A stretch of DNA of 34,269 bases from Cyanobium sp. Cruz-8D1 (GCF_024345975.1 NZ_JAGQCD010000031.1:1-34269), one strand, 5' to 3'. Numbered from the stretch's first letter, positions 1 through 8,020 are shown. Notes: generated by a model not told the origin, from the sequence alone. A program made the numbers and translations.

Positions 1-4
1 CCTA

Positions 5-122
5 TCCTGGTGTCCATGGCGCTGTGGAACCACACCGATCCATCTCGAACTCGGTTGTGAAACGCAGCAGCGGCGACGATAGTTGGGGGGAAGCCCCCTG
101 CGAAAATAGCTCGATGCCAGGT
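5..122 (+). rRNA. rrf: 5S ribosomal RNA
   Basis: The segment has the typical cyanobacterial 5S primary structure: a 5' arm (TCCTGGTGTC) that pairs with the 3' arm (GCCAGGT), the conserved GGAACCACACCGATCC and CGAACTCGGTTGTGAAACG blocks, and the AATAGCTCGATGCCAGG end. Only a few bases precede it, so the 16S and 23S genes should lie just outside the window. The exact ends are good to a few bases. It is the last gene of the rRNA operon, since an intrinsic terminator follows within 70 bases. Confidence 0.95.
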
Positions 123-188
123 AAAAAATCCGCTCCACAGTTGCCGTCAGGCCATGTGTGAGCCAGCAGCTCTTCTCTGAGCTGTAGG

Positions 189-214
189 AAAAGCCACCCG
201 AGAGGGTGGCTTTT
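189..214 (+). terminator. Intrinsic terminator of the rRNA operon
   Basis: An 11-bp perfect stem (AAAAGCCACCC / GGGTGGCTTTT) encloses a GAGA tetraloop and ends in a T run. It lies about 65 bases after the 5S rRNA. A second, weaker inverted repeat (GTTGGCT at 217-223, AGCCAAC at 235-241) follows directly. No gene is seen from 215 to 327. Confidence 0.9.
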
Positions 215-327
215 CTGTTGGCTGGCTGTGGGATAGCCAACGCCACAGCGGGGCCAGCGGCCGTTGGCGTGGCGGTGGGCAGAATGCTTCGGAGAAACCG
301 CTCGATACCCATGACATTGGTCCTGCC

Positions 328-1233
328 GTGAACTGGCGTCGTCGCTTTCGTCCCATCTGGAAGGCCTATGCGCTTTGGCTGCGGGCAGATTGCGTCGATC
401 TCAGTGCCGCCTTCGCTTACCACACCCTCCAATCCTTCTTCCCTGCCCTGCTGATTGCGCTGTCGGTGGCTTCAAGGCTTCTCGGTCGTGATGTGGAGCG
501 CTTCGAACGCCTGCTCATCTACGTGGCACAGGTGCTGCCGCCCTCAGCCCTGCCCGGCTTCGAGGCCACCTTGCGGCGCTTCACGAATCAGGGCTTCGGC
601 GCCGGCCTCCTTGGTCTTGTGCTGCTCGCCCTCAGCGCCAGCAACATCTATCTGACGCTCCAGCGCGGAGCCGACCGTCTCTGGTGGAATCGCCCCTTCG
701 GACTCGACAACCTGCGCTGGCAGCAGCACGTCATTCGTTTTCTCGCCTTGCGCTTGAAAGCCCTGTCGCTCATCCTGTTCGTCGGGGTCCTGATCGTTGT
801 TGACCAGCTCTTCAGCACCGTGCGTCTGTTCAGTTCCAGGGGGTTCCAAGAGCAGCTCCAGCTCTACCTGCCCAAGCCGTTGCTTTGGCTGAGTTCCCTG
901 TCCTATGGCCTGGATTTACTCCTTTCCCTACTGATCAGCTTCGCCGCCGCGCTGTTTTTTCTCTGGATGTTGCCGTCGCGCCGGATCCCTTTCCGTTCCC
1001 TGATTCCCGGCGCCTTGCTCGTGAGTGGCAGCCTCAGCCTGTCAAATCTTCTGCTGGGCAGAAGCCTGCTGGCCCTCGGCTTGCGATTCCAGGCCTATGG
1101 GGTGGTTGGTGGCGTCTTGCTGCTGACGCTCTGGGTCTGGATGGTGGGGGTGATTCTGTATTTCGGCCAGTGTTTCAGTGTGGTGCTTTCCGGTGGTGCG
1201 GCAGGGGGGCCATCGACACCTCTACCGCGCTGA
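328..1233 (+). CDS. YihY/BrkB (UPF0761) family inner-membrane protein
   Basis: This is a 301-aa polytopic membrane protein with a GTG start. The N-terminal pattern (ADCVDLSAAFAYHTLQSFFP, about residues 20-39) is the hallmark of the YihY/BrkB family, in which a D-x-S/A-x-x-A-F/A-x-Y motif precedes the first membrane segment. Six hydrophobic segments follow, at about 40-50, 90-110, 140-165, 195-215, 225-250 and 255-285. The C terminus WVWMVGVILYFGQCFSVVL is also typical. The family's biochemical role is unsettled; the old ribonuclease BN assignment was withdrawn. It is the first of three + strand genes that end at 1942 and are 0-23 bases apart. The family call is firm but the function is not known. 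Confidence 0.9.
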   Translation: MNWRRRFRPIWKAYALWLRADCVDLSAAFAYHTLQSFFPALLIALSVASRLLGRDVERFERLLIYVAQVLPPSALPGFEATLRRFTNQGFGAGLLGLVLLALSASNIYLTLQRGADRLWWNRPFGLDNLRWQQHVIRFLALRLKALSLILFVGVLIVVDQLFSTVRLFSSRGFQEQLQLYLPKPLLWLSSLSYGLDLLLSLLISFAAALFFLWMLPSRRIPFRSLIPGALLVSGSLSLSNLLLGRSLLALGLRFQAYGVVGGVLLLTLWVWMVGVILYFGQCFSVVLSGGAAGGPSTPLPR

Positions 1234-1256
1234 GGTCGGGCCCGTTTCGGGTCAGG

Positions 1257-1520
1257 ATGGAGGTCGCTTCGTTGGATGGACCCTTGGCCAAGCCTGCCCT
1301 CCGGATCCCACCTCTGCCGGCCAGCCTCGCTCTCGTCTGCATGGCTGTGGGCGCCGTCGTTGTGATCGGTCTGACCACCCTGGCGTTGGTGCCGCTGCTG
1401 CTCGGTCTCGGCTTGCTGGCGGCCTGGCTCGTGGCGGCGTTGCTGCTGGGCTGGGCCGGCCTTGAGGGTCTGGCGGCGATCGAACGATGGATCGAGAATG
1501 ACCCGCGCTTCCAGCGTTGA
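1257..1520 (+). CDS. Small two-helix membrane protein, unknown function
   Basis: The ATG at 1257 gives 87 aa. A short polar N-terminal part is followed by two strongly hydrophobic segments (about residues 23-50 and 52-68). The charged tail contains IERWIENDPRFQR. The reading frame is open well upstream, but that part lies antisense or out of frame inside the YihY gene, so the ATG just after the YihY stop is preferred. The stop codon TGA overlaps the ATG of the next gene (TGATG), which suggests translational coupling. I recognise no family. Its position suggests it works with the zinc-ribbon membrane protein that follows. Confidence 0.7.
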   Translation: MEVASLDGPLAKPALRIPPLPASLALVCMAVGAVVVIGLTTLALVPLLLGLGLLAAWLVAALLLGWAGLEGLAAIERWIENDPRFQR

Positions 1521-1942
1521 TGGAGCGCCGTATTCCCTGGCTCTGGATCGGCGTGGCGGCGGCCATACTCCTTGTGCCCACATCGGTGGGCCGGATCCTG
1601 CTGGATGTTGTCGGGGGACTCACACTTACCCTGCTGTTGCTGCCGCTGCTGCTCGCAGGGGTGGTTCTGATCGGCTGGCAGGTGCTCCGCCGCCGCCTGC
1701 GCACCTGTCCAAACTGTGGCTTCACCAGCCTGGGCAGCGAGGCCTGTCCAGCGTGCGGCAGCGCCTTCGATAGCGCCGAAGCGCCTGGCTCGGAGCCCAC
1801 TGCCGCCTCCGGAGCGTTTTTCTGGGGATCGAGGCCTGACGCAGAGGTCGATGCACGCGACGTGACCATCAACGTGGAGGCTGTCGATCTGGGGGCTTCC
1901 GGCCCCGCTGAGGGTGCCATCCGAGAGAGCGAAACCCCCTGA
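1520..1942 (+). CDS. Membrane protein with a C-terminal zinc ribbon
   Basis: This 140-aa protein starts at the ATG sharing its first base with the preceding TGA. An in-frame TTG one codon earlier is less likely. Two membrane segments (about residues 8-25 and 30-55) are followed by a basic stretch (RRRLR). A rubredoxin-like knuckle pair CPNCGF...CPACGS (about residues 65-84) should bind one Zn ion on the cytoplasmic side. The tail is acidic and low in complexity, with no further domain. Many small zinc-ribbon membrane proteins are annotated only as hypothetical, and I cannot assign a function. The topology and metal site are read from the sequence. Confidence 0.8.
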   Translation: MERRIPWLWIGVAAAILLVPTSVGRILLDVVGGLTLTLLLLPLLLAGVVLIGWQVLRRRLRTCPNCGFTSLGSEACPACGSAFDSAEAPGSEPTAASGAFFWGSRPDAEVDARDVTINVEAVDLGASGPAEGAIRESETP

Positions 1943-1951
1943 GGCATCGGC

Positions 1952-2359
1952 TCATCCGGTGACGGCCGGACCTTCCTGGCTAAGGCGGGACAGCTCCAGC
2001 AGGCGTCGTTCGCGCAGATGCAGGAACAGGGGCGCGCCAAAGGCAAAGGCGATCGTGACGCAGCTGAGCAGCACCCAGCCGAGTCCCCGCATGCCGAGAC
2101 GGCGACTTTCGCGCACCATCCAGATCGTGACGGCCGTGGCCCCGATGGCCAGATCACGGGACAGGGAGCGGGCCGCCGGATTGGCATTCGCCTGGCGAAG
2201 GAACAGACCTATGTCAAAGGCCGCCCCCTCGCTGTGGATGAAATCCAGATTGGCCAGCCAGGGCAGGACTCCACCCGCCACGGCCAGGGCCAGATAGAGC
2301 CAGGCGATCCAGCTGAGGTCGCCAGGTCCTTGTCGGGTCGGGAGTGCTTCTTCGCTCAT
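1952..2359 (-). CDS. DUF2834 family membrane protein
   Basis: The protein has 135 aa and starts at the ATG at 2359. Three to four hydrophobic helices are visible. The pattern LPW...FIHSEGAAFDIGLFLRQANANPA...DLAIGATAVTIWMVRESRRLGMR matches DUF2834, which often has a four-helix fold ending in an ESRRLGM-type turn. The ATG overlaps the stop codon of xseB (ATGA), so the two are probably translated from one message. The function of DUF2834 is unknown. The link to exonuclease VII may be only positional. An open frame extends 15 codons further upstream but is not needed. Confidence 0.85.
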   Translation of the reverse strand: MSEEALPTRQGPGDLSWIAWLYLALAVAGGVLPWLANLDFIHSEGAAFDIGLFLRQANANPAARSLSRDLAIGATAVTIWMVRESRRLGMRGLGWVLLSCVTIAFAFGAPLFLHLRERRLLELSRLSQEGPAVTG

Positions 2360-2658
2360 GGGCTGTAGGGCGTAGGGGGATGTTCTGGCTGGTTCGGATC
2401 CCATTGCATCACCTGCTGTTCCACCTGCGCCAGCACCGACGCGCAGCGCTCCGCGTAAGCCAGAGCCCTTCGGTACAGATCGGCCATCGCCTCCACATCC
2501 AGCTCCTGGTCCTGCAGCTGGGCCAGGCAGAGCTCGAGAGCCGTCTGGGATTCGCGGAAACTCAGATCCTCGGCCCCATGCGACGCCAATGGAGGTTTGG
2601 ACGTTGCGCCGGAGGGATCTTGAGGCGGAGAGACGGATTTGGGGGTGGTCCTGGCCAT
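2356..2658 (-). CDS. xseB: Exodeoxyribonuclease VII small subunit
   Basis: This 100-aa protein carries the short helical XseB domain (about residues 35-85). Its pattern SFRESQTALELCLAQLQDQELDVEAMADLYRRALAYAERC is the typical L-E..V..LE.G.L.LEE...LY..G..L...C layout. The domain forms the long helices that wrap around XseA. It is preceded by about 30 polar, proline-rich residues. The start at the ATG at 2658 fits the usual family length of 70-100 aa. It lies 34 bases downstream of xseA on the same strand, the usual partner arrangement, and its TGA overlaps the ATG of the DUF2834 gene. Confidence 0.92.
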   Translation of the reverse strand: MARTTPKSVSPPQDPSGATSKPPLASHGAEDLSFRESQTALELCLAQLQDQELDVEAMADLYRRALAYAERCASVLAQVEQQVMQWDPNQPEHPPTPYSP

Positions 2659-2692
2659 CGGTTGAAACAGGGATGGGATGGGTGGTAGAGAC

Positions 2693-3940
2693 TCAGCTGT
2701 GTGGTTCGGCGGTGTAGCCAGGGGGAACGGCCGTCGGATCGGGGGTCTCGGAGGACTCCGGGCCAGGTCCGTCCCATTCGGTCCCTTGCACCCGCATGGC
2801 CACCCGGCCATCGGCCAGCTCGGCGATGACCTCGGCGTCCGGCCGCAGCTGGCTCACCGAGCGCAGCAGGCGTCCGTCGCCGTCCCGCAGCAGGCTGAAG
2901 CCCCTGGCCAGCAGGTGCTGGGGAGAAAGCGCCTGCAGCAACTGGCGTTGCCGTGCCAGCCACTGCTGCTGTTGCTCCAGCAGCCGTCGCGGGTGCAGCC
3001 GCAGCAGCTGCTCCTGTCGGCTGGTCAGCCGTTGCCTGGCTGAGGCCAGGCGCAACGACAGGGTGCGCTGCAGATGGTCGCGCTCCTGGGCCAGGGACCG
3101 GAGCACCTGGCTGCGGTCCGGCAGCACGGCCACCAGGGCGGCTGTCGGTGTGGCGGCCCTGTAGTCGGCCACCAGATCAGCAATGGTGACGTCATCTTCG
3201 TGGCCGATGCCACAGACGACAGGCCACGGCGACGCCGCCAGGCAGCGAGCCAGCTGCTCGCCGTCGAAGACGGCCAGATCCTCCCGGCTGCCCCCGCCAC
3301 GGGCCAGCACCAGGGCTTCGAGGCCCAGGCTGGCGTGTTGCTGGCCAAGGCTGTCGATGGCACTGATGATCTGGGACTCCACATTCCCCTGAACGGGGAT
3401 CGGCACCACGAGCAGCTCCGTGGCAGGCCAGCGTTCTCGTGCCGTACGCAGCATGTCGGCCAGGGCGGCGCTGGGCACGCTGGTGAGCAGGGCGATACGA
3501 CGAGGCCAGGCCGGCAGCGAACGCTTCCGCTCGGGGTCGAACAGACCTTCCGGCTCCAGGCGGTCGCGGACCTGCTCAAACTGGCGCAGCACCGTGGTCA
3601 GGCTGGGGCGCAGATCGAGCACCTGCACCGTGAGGCTGGCCCGGGCGGCCCAGAAGTTGAGCTTGCCAACCACCACCACCCCATCGCCTTCCTGGGGAAC
3701 GAAGCTGAGTTTCTGCAGCTGGGAGGCCCAGATCACCCCCTGGATGCTGGCCTGGCCGTCGAGGAGGCTGAGCCAGAGATGGCCTTTCTTCTGCTGGGGA
3801 CGCCCCACGGTGGCCTCCAGCAGGAAGCGGGGCGCGAAGCCACGCTCAATCAGGGTTCCGATGGCTTGGTTCAGCTCGGAGACCGTGAAACGGGGAAGGC
3901 TGTCGTTCTGGCGGGCAGCCGCGGTGCTGCCAGGGGCCAT
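2693..3940 (-). CDS. xseA: Exodeoxyribonuclease VII large subunit
   Basis: XseA is the catalytic subunit of exonuclease VII, which degrades single-stranded DNA from both ends into oligonucleotides. The protein (415 aa) has an N-terminal OB fold (about residues 15-110, with FTVSELN at its start and WASQ and VVVVGKL strands). The catalytic domain follows, with RIALLTS, VVPIPVQG, LVLARGGGSREDL and VVCGIGHEDDVTIADLVADYRAATPTAA. A long coiled-coil-like region is rich in Arg, Gln and Leu. It ends with the typical ARGFSLLRD and the DG..L.S..QL.PD..V...LADG strand pattern. Starts at 3940 and 3946 are both possible. It is followed by xseB. A proline-rich tail of about 30 residues is clade-specific. 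Confidence 0.96.
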   Translation of the reverse strand: MAPGSTAAARQNDSLPRFTVSELNQAIGTLIERGFAPRFLLEATVGRPQQKKGHLWLSLLDGQASIQGVIWASQLQKLSFVPQEGDGVVVVGKLNFWAARASLTVQVLDLRPSLTTVLRQFEQVRDRLEPEGLFDPERKRSLPAWPRRIALLTSVPSAALADMLRTARERWPATELLVVPIPVQGNVESQIISAIDSLGQQHASLGLEALVLARGGGSREDLAVFDGEQLARCLAASPWPVVCGIGHEDDVTIADLVADYRAATPTAALVAVLPDRSQVLRSLAQERDHLQRTLSLRLASARQRLTSRQEQLLRLHPRRLLEQQQQWLARQRQLLQALSPQHLLARGFSLLRDGDGRLLRSVSQLRPDAEVIAELADGRVAMRVQGTEWDGPGPESSETPDPTAVPPGYTAEPHS

Positions 3941-3950
3941 GAGCATGGAG

Positions 3951-4145
3951 TCAGTGCTGGAGCTTGCGATAGCAGAGCCACCAATAGAGGCTAAGCAGGC
4001 CTGCGACCAGGGCCACGGCCCGTCCAACGGGATGGTCCAGGCGGATCAGGCCGGCCCCGGTGATCACCAGGGCGCTGCTCAGCAGCCTGGACCCATCGCG
4101 ACGGTTGCCGACATAGAAGCGGGAAACAGTGGCGGTCGGTGCCAT
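3951..4145 (-). CDS. Small membrane protein, unknown function
   Basis: This 64-aa protein starts at the ATG at 4145. After a polar N-terminal part (APTATVSRFYVGNRRDGSR) come two hydrophobic segments: LLSSALVITGAGLIRL and AVALVAGLLSLYWWLCY. The stop lies about 5-10 bases before xseA on the same strand, so the two are very likely co-transcribed. The pattern PVGRAVALVAGLLSLYWW resembles the many short conserved proteins of picocyanobacteria, but I cannot name a family. Confidence 0.72.
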   Translation of the reverse strand: MAPTATVSRFYVGNRRDGSRLLSSALVITGAGLIRLDHPVGRAVALVAGLLSLYWWLCYRKLQH

Positions 4146-4199
4146 GGGGGGGACGCAACCCAGGAAGAACCCCAACCTAGGACCGCCGCTGGGGCCATG

Positions 4200-4225
4200 A
4201 AAAAGCCGCCGGATGAGCCGGCGGC
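4200..4225 (-). terminator. Intrinsic terminator after hli
   Basis: Read on the minus strand, GCCGCCGG / CCGGCGGC forms an 8-bp perfect stem with a five-base loop, followed by TTTTT. It lies 52 bases after the hli stop and before the small membrane gene at 3951-4145. It therefore ends the hli message and separates it from the xseA group. Confidence 0.88.
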
Positions 4226-4276
4226 CACGGCCACGGAGGCGATTCAACTGTTGGTGGGCGCGTTGGTGCCAGGGCT

Positions 4277-4423
4277 TCAGCCGAGGCCAACCTGGGCCAG
4301 AATGCCTTGGCCGGTGAGAACTTCGGTCGCGAGGCCGATCACAAAGCCCATCATGGCCAGGCGGCCATTCCAGGTTTCGGCGAAGTTGACGAAACCGAAG
4401 CGGGGCTGGGAAGCGTCAGACAT
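4277..4423 (-). CDS. hli: High-light-inducible protein (one-helix CAB-like)
   Basis: This 48-aa protein has the one-helix chlorophyll-binding signature: F-A-E-T-W-N-G-R-L-A-M-M-G-F, about residues 14-27. The E-x-x-N-G-R part gives the Glu, Asn and Arg that bind chlorophyll and pair two helices. The helix continues VIGLATEVLTGQGILAQVGL. Such HliPs (Scp proteins) sit in thylakoids, dissipate excess energy and associate with photosystem II assembly under high light. The ATG at 4423 gives the usual short length. The gene is monocistronic: a terminator follows and a divergent gene lies upstream. The 5' region holds TTACAG, which resembles half of an HLR1-type box, but a full direct repeat is not visible. 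Confidence 0.95.
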   Translation of the reverse strand: MSDASQPRFGFVNFAETWNGRLAMMGFVIGLATEVLTGQGILAQVGLG

Positions 4424-4624
4424 GGAAGGAACATTCGGAAGAGACTTCACTGTAACGAAACGTGGAGGGATCTTGACAGTGGCGGAGGATACAAACCCGG
4501 GTGTGGGTTGCACGGTTGACAGGAGTGGCCTGTGATGGGAGAGAGTCCGTTGACGGCCTTCGGTTTCGGGCGGGGTTCCCCCTGGGGGCCCGGCACGGAA
4601 GAGCAGCGGCGGGCTCCCCGGGCC

Positions 4625-4662
4625 CGCTGGGCAGCAGCACCTGGCGGCGCCGCTGCCCAGCG
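4625..4662 (+). repeat. 11-bp perfect inverted repeat overlapping a start codon
   Basis: CGCTGGGCAGC (4625-4635) and GCTGCCCAGCG (4652-4662) are perfect reverse complements with a 16-base spacer. The second arm ends on the first base of the GTG start codon (4662) of the downstream HAD phosphatase. In mRNA this would form a strong GC hairpin over the ribosome-binding area. No T run follows, so it is not a standard terminator. Confidence 0.65.
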
Positions 4663-5411
4663 TGATCGATCTGGTGCTGGTCACCGACCTCGATGGGACC
4701 TTGCTGGAAGGGACTATCCCGACCCGCTGCCGCCTGTATGGCTGGCTGGCCTCCCAGCGCCACAGAATCCTGCAGGTCTTCAGCACGGGAAGGGATCTGC
4801 GTTCCGTCGCCCGGCTGCTGGTTGAGGAGGCCGCCCATGGCCTCCATCCGCCCCACCTGGTGATCGGCGATGTGGGCTGCACCGTGGCCTGCGGCGCTTC
4901 CCTCACTCCCTCGCCCCTGGCGCTGGAGCCGATCGAGGCCCTCTGGCGTGGACGGGCGGAGCAGGTTCTTCCCCTGCTGGCGAGCCTCCCCGGTCTCTCT
5001 GCCAAGCCGCTCAGCACGGTTCGGCGCCTGGCCTACGGCATCGATCCCCTCAGGCTCGACCTCAGCCGACTGCCGGCGATCGAGGCCCATGGGGTGGATT
5101 GTCTCGTGTCCGGCGACAAGTACCTCGACGTGCTGCCGGCCGGTGTCAACAAGGGCAGCACCCTGCTGGGGTTACTCGAATGGCTGGAGTTGGAAGCCGC
5201 CCTGGTGGTCACGGCGGGGGATTCCCTCAACGATCTGGCCATGTTCGAGACGGGTCTTCAGAGCGTGATGGTGGGCAATGCTGAGCCCGGACTGGTGCGG
5301 GCCCTGCCGGGCCTGGCCCGCACCTACCGCGCCCGCGGCCATGGCTGCGAGGGCATCCTCGAGGGATTGCGCCATTTCGGTTACGGCCATCTGCTGCACG
5401 GACTGATCTGA
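4662..5411 (+). CDS. HAD-IIB family sugar-phosphate phosphatase
   Basis: This 249-aa protein has all four HAD motifs. Motif I is DLDGT with nucleophile D9 and acid/base D11. Motif II is STGR (S41-T42), motif III is the Lys of VNKG (K164), and motif IV is GDSLND (D187, D191). The central insert between motifs II and III is of the C2B cap type, so this is a COF / sucrose-phosphate phosphatase-like enzyme. The LDVLPAGVNKG segment resembles sucrose-6-phosphate and mannosyl- or glucosyl-3-phosphoglycerate phosphatases, which cyanobacteria use for compatible solutes. The exact substrate cannot be told from sequence. The GTG start is the earliest reasonable one and lies at the edge of an inverted repeat. 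It is transcribed divergently from hli. Confidence 0.9.
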   Translation: MIDLVLVTDLDGTLLEGTIPTRCRLYGWLASQRHRILQVFSTGRDLRSVARLLVEEAAHGLHPPHLVIGDVGCTVACGASLTPSPLALEPIEALWRGRAEQVLPLLASLPGLSAKPLSTVRRLAYGIDPLRLDLSRLPAIEAHGVDCLVSGDKYLDVLPAGVNKGSTLLGLLEWLELEAALVVTAGDSLNDLAMFETGLQSVMVGNAEPGLVRALPGLARTYRARGHGCEGILEGLRHFGYGHLLHGLI

Positions 5412-5446
5412 CCGACACCTGACCTGGGCTGATCCGATCGGCTGGA

Positions 5447-8020
5447 TCAGCGTTCCTGGGCCTGGTCGCGACGCTCCCGCGCCAGTCCGGCCTTGGTGCG
5501 GGCAGTGGCAATACCCTGGCGGGGGTCCTCAGGCCAGGGGTGGCGCGGGTAACGGCCGCGCAGCTCCCGGCGCACCTCGGCGTAGCCCTGGCTCCAGAAG
5601 CCGGCCAGGTCACTGGTGACCGCCGCCGGGCGTCCCGCCGGTGACAACAGCTCCACCCGCACCGCCAGCCGGCCATCCAGGACCTTCGGCCCTTCGAGGC
5701 AGCCGAACATTTCCTGCAGCTTCACCGCCAGCATCGGGGTGCCGTTCCCGTAGTCCAACGGCACCCGACGGCCGGATGGGACCGTCTGGGTGAGGGGCAA
5801 CAGCCGATCCAGTTCCCGGCGCAGGGACCAGTCCAGATCACCCCAGAGCAGTTCCGCAAGGTCCAACCGCTGCAGATTCTGAAGACTGCGCAGACCGCCC
5901 AGGTGGGGACCCAGCCACGTCTCCAGATCCTGCTGCAGCCGCTCCGGCGACCGGTCGGGCCAGGGTGAACCGAGGTGCTGGTGGGCCAGCATCAGCCGCT
6001 GCTGCAGCTGGCGGCTGGTGTGGCACCAGGGCAGTGCCTCCAACCCCAGCTCCTTCAGCCCTTCCAGCAGAGCCCGCTCCACCAGTTCCCCGCTGGCGTC
6101 GGGCCAGGGGCGGCGCTCCAGCACCAGGGCCCCGGCGCGCCGCAGCTGTTCGCAGCGCACCCGCTGGTCGGCGCTATCCCAGCGGGCTTCGGCGCACGCC
6201 TCGATCCTGTCCGTCAGCAGCTCCTCCAGGCCCCGGCGGGAGAGGGCCACCGCCAACCGCACCCGGGCTTCCTGGCCCTGGCCGTCGACGCTGGCGATCG
6301 CCAGGGCTTCGGCGCCGGCAAGGGGGTCCCCTGGGGGAAGGAAGGCGCCGCGACCGCTGCGCATCAGAAAGTGCCCATCGCCCCGGCCCCGGCCCAGGGC
6401 CAGCCGTTCCGGATAGGCCCAGCCCAGCAGCTGGGCCGCCCGGGCATCGTCGCCATCGGAGGCGGCATCGCGGCCGGAGCGGCTCGGCGCTGGTGCGCCA
6501 ATGGAGCGCCCGTCCGTAAGCTGGCGCCGTAGCTGGGATTGGAGCTCTCGCCAGGGGCCCCGTGCCCCTGCACGGTCATGGCCGCCAGGGCCTGCGGAAC
6601 TTCGCCGCAGCCAGTCGAGGCGCCGCATCAGATCGCTGCCGGCCTCGCGGCGATCGAGGGGATCCCGTTCGCTCAGCAGCACCGCCACGGCGCTGGCCAG
6701 GTCTTCCCAGCCCCGTTCCCGGGCCCGCAGCAGCATGTGGGCCAGGCGGGGATGGACCCCCAGCCGGGCCATTGCCCGCCCATGGCCGGTGATGCGTCCG
6801 CCAGCATCAATGGCGCCCAGCTGCAGCAGCAGGTTGCGGGCCTCTGCGAGGGAACGGCGGGGCGGCGCCGTGAGCCAGGGGAGCGTGTCGTCCGCCGCAG
6901 AGCCCCATTCGGCCAGTTGCAGGGCGATCGGCAGGGGATCGACTTCGAGCAGTTCCGGGGGATCGAAGGCGGGGCGACGCTGCTGTTCCGCCGGAGACCA
7001 CAGCCGCAGGCAGTGTCCGGGTCCGAGCCGCCCGGCCCGGCCGCGTCGCTGCTCAGCACTGGCCTGACTGGCGGGCTGGGTGACCAGGCCATCCATGCCC
7101 GTGGCCGGGTCAAAGCGGCTGAGACGGCTCAGGCCGCTGTCGATGACCAGGGTCACGCCGGCGATCGTGAGCGAGCTCTCCGCCACCGCCGTGGCCAGTA
7201 CCAGCTTGCCGGCCGCCTGGCTGGTCGCCGCGATGGCCCGACCCTGGGCCGCCAGCGGCAGCTGGCCATGCAGGAGAGCGCAGTCCACTTCGTCCCCCCA
7301 GGGGGTGGCTTCGATGGCCCGTCGCGCCGTCTCCAGCTCCCCGAGGCCCGGCAGGAAGACGAGCACGGTGCCCCGTGGCTGGGGCTGGTCGAGCCAGTGG
7401 CCCTCGAGGGCCCGCAGCACCTGGCGCTCGAGCCGCTCCTCCTGTCGCGGCGGTTGGTAGGCGACCGTGACCGGATGACCGCGGCCCTCACAGCTGATCA
7501 CGGTGGCCCCATCCAGCTCGGCGGCCAGGGGTTCCAGATCGAGGGTGGCCGACATCACCAGCAGCCGCAGCTCGGGGCGCAGCAGGCTGCGGGCCTGGCG
7601 CACCAGGGCCAGGGCCAGATCCGCCTCGGCCTGGCGCTCATGGAATTCGTCGAAGATCACGCAGGCCACCCCCTCCAGGGCGGGATCGGCCTGGAGCCGG
7701 CGCAGGAACAGGCCAGCGGTGACCACCTCCAGACGGGTGGCCGTCGAGGTGCGTGACTCCAGCCGCACGCTGTAGCCGACCCGACCACCGAGGGGTTCGC
7801 CGAGGTTGGCCGCCAGGCGCTCGGCGGCGGCGCGGGCCGCGAGCCGGCGCGGCTCCAGCATCAGGAGCCGGCCCTCCTGGCCGAAGCTCTCGAGCAGGGC
7901 CAGGGGGACCCGGGTGGTTTTGCCCGCTCCGGGTTCGGCCTGGAGCAGCATGGTGGCCCCGGGCCCGAGGGCGGCGGTGATGGCCGCGAGGCGGCCATCA
8001 ATGGGCAGGGACGGATTCAG
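5447..8020 (-). CDS. hrpB: ATP-dependent RNA helicase HrpB
   Basis: HrpB is a DEAH-type (DExH) helicase of unknown precise role. Motifs seen in order are Walker A AEPGAGKTT, Ia LEPRRLAARAAA, Walker B with DEFHE, III MSATLD, IV VLVFLPGLGE, V AVAESSLTIAGVTLVIDSG and VI QRRGRAGR. The HA2/HrpB C-terminal domain follows, with the typical PLDYGNGTPMLAVKLQEMFG and RPAAVTSDLAGFW near the end. The first ATG is at 7951, only eight codons before the Walker A, but 23 more in-frame codons read LNPSLPIDGRLAAITAALGP, which resembles the family N terminus. The only plausible start there is CTG at 8018-8020, overlapping the TGA of the upstream gene. The length would be 857 aa, or 834 aa from ATG. Confidence 0.95.
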   Translation of the reverse strand: MNPSLPIDGRLAAITAALGPGATMLLQAEPGAGKTTRVPLALLESFGQEGRLLMLEPRRLAARAAAERLAANLGEPLGGRVGYSVRLESRTSTATRLEVVTAGLFLRRLQADPALEGVACVIFDEFHERQAEADLALALVRQARSLLRPELRLLVMSATLDLEPLAAELDGATVISCEGRGHPVTVAYQPPRQEERLERQVLRALEGHWLDQPQPRGTVLVFLPGLGELETARRAIEATPWGDEVDCALLHGQLPLAAQGRAIAATSQAAGKLVLATAVAESSLTIAGVTLVIDSGLSRLSRFDPATGMDGLVTQPASQASAEQRRGRAGRLGPGHCLRLWSPAEQQRRPAFDPPELLEVDPLPIALQLAEWGSAADDTLPWLTAPPRRSLAEARNLLLQLGAIDAGGRITGHGRAMARLGVHPRLAHMLLRARERGWEDLASAVAVLLSERDPLDRREAGSDLMRRLDWLRRSSAGPGGHDRAGARGPWRELQSQLRRQLTDGRSIGAPAPSRSGRDAASDGDDARAAQLLGWAYPERLALGRGRGDGHFLMRSGRGAFLPPGDPLAGAEALAIASVDGQGQEARVRLAVALSRRGLEELLTDRIEACAEARWDSADQRVRCEQLRRAGALVLERRPWPDASGELVERALLEGLKELGLEALPWCHTSRQLQQRLMLAHQHLGSPWPDRSPERLQQDLETWLGPHLGGLRSLQNLQRLDLAELLWGDLDWSLRRELDRLLPLTQTVPSGRRVPLDYGNGTPMLAVKLQEMFGCLEGPKVLDGRLAVRVELLSPAGRPAAVTSDLAGFWSQGYAEVRRELRGRYPRHPWPEDPRQGIATARTKAGLARERRDQAQER

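Noticed and set aside
4532-4825. An alternative 97-codon + frame near the HAD phosphatase
   Set aside because: It is a shadow of the phosphatase in another frame, without recognisable features.
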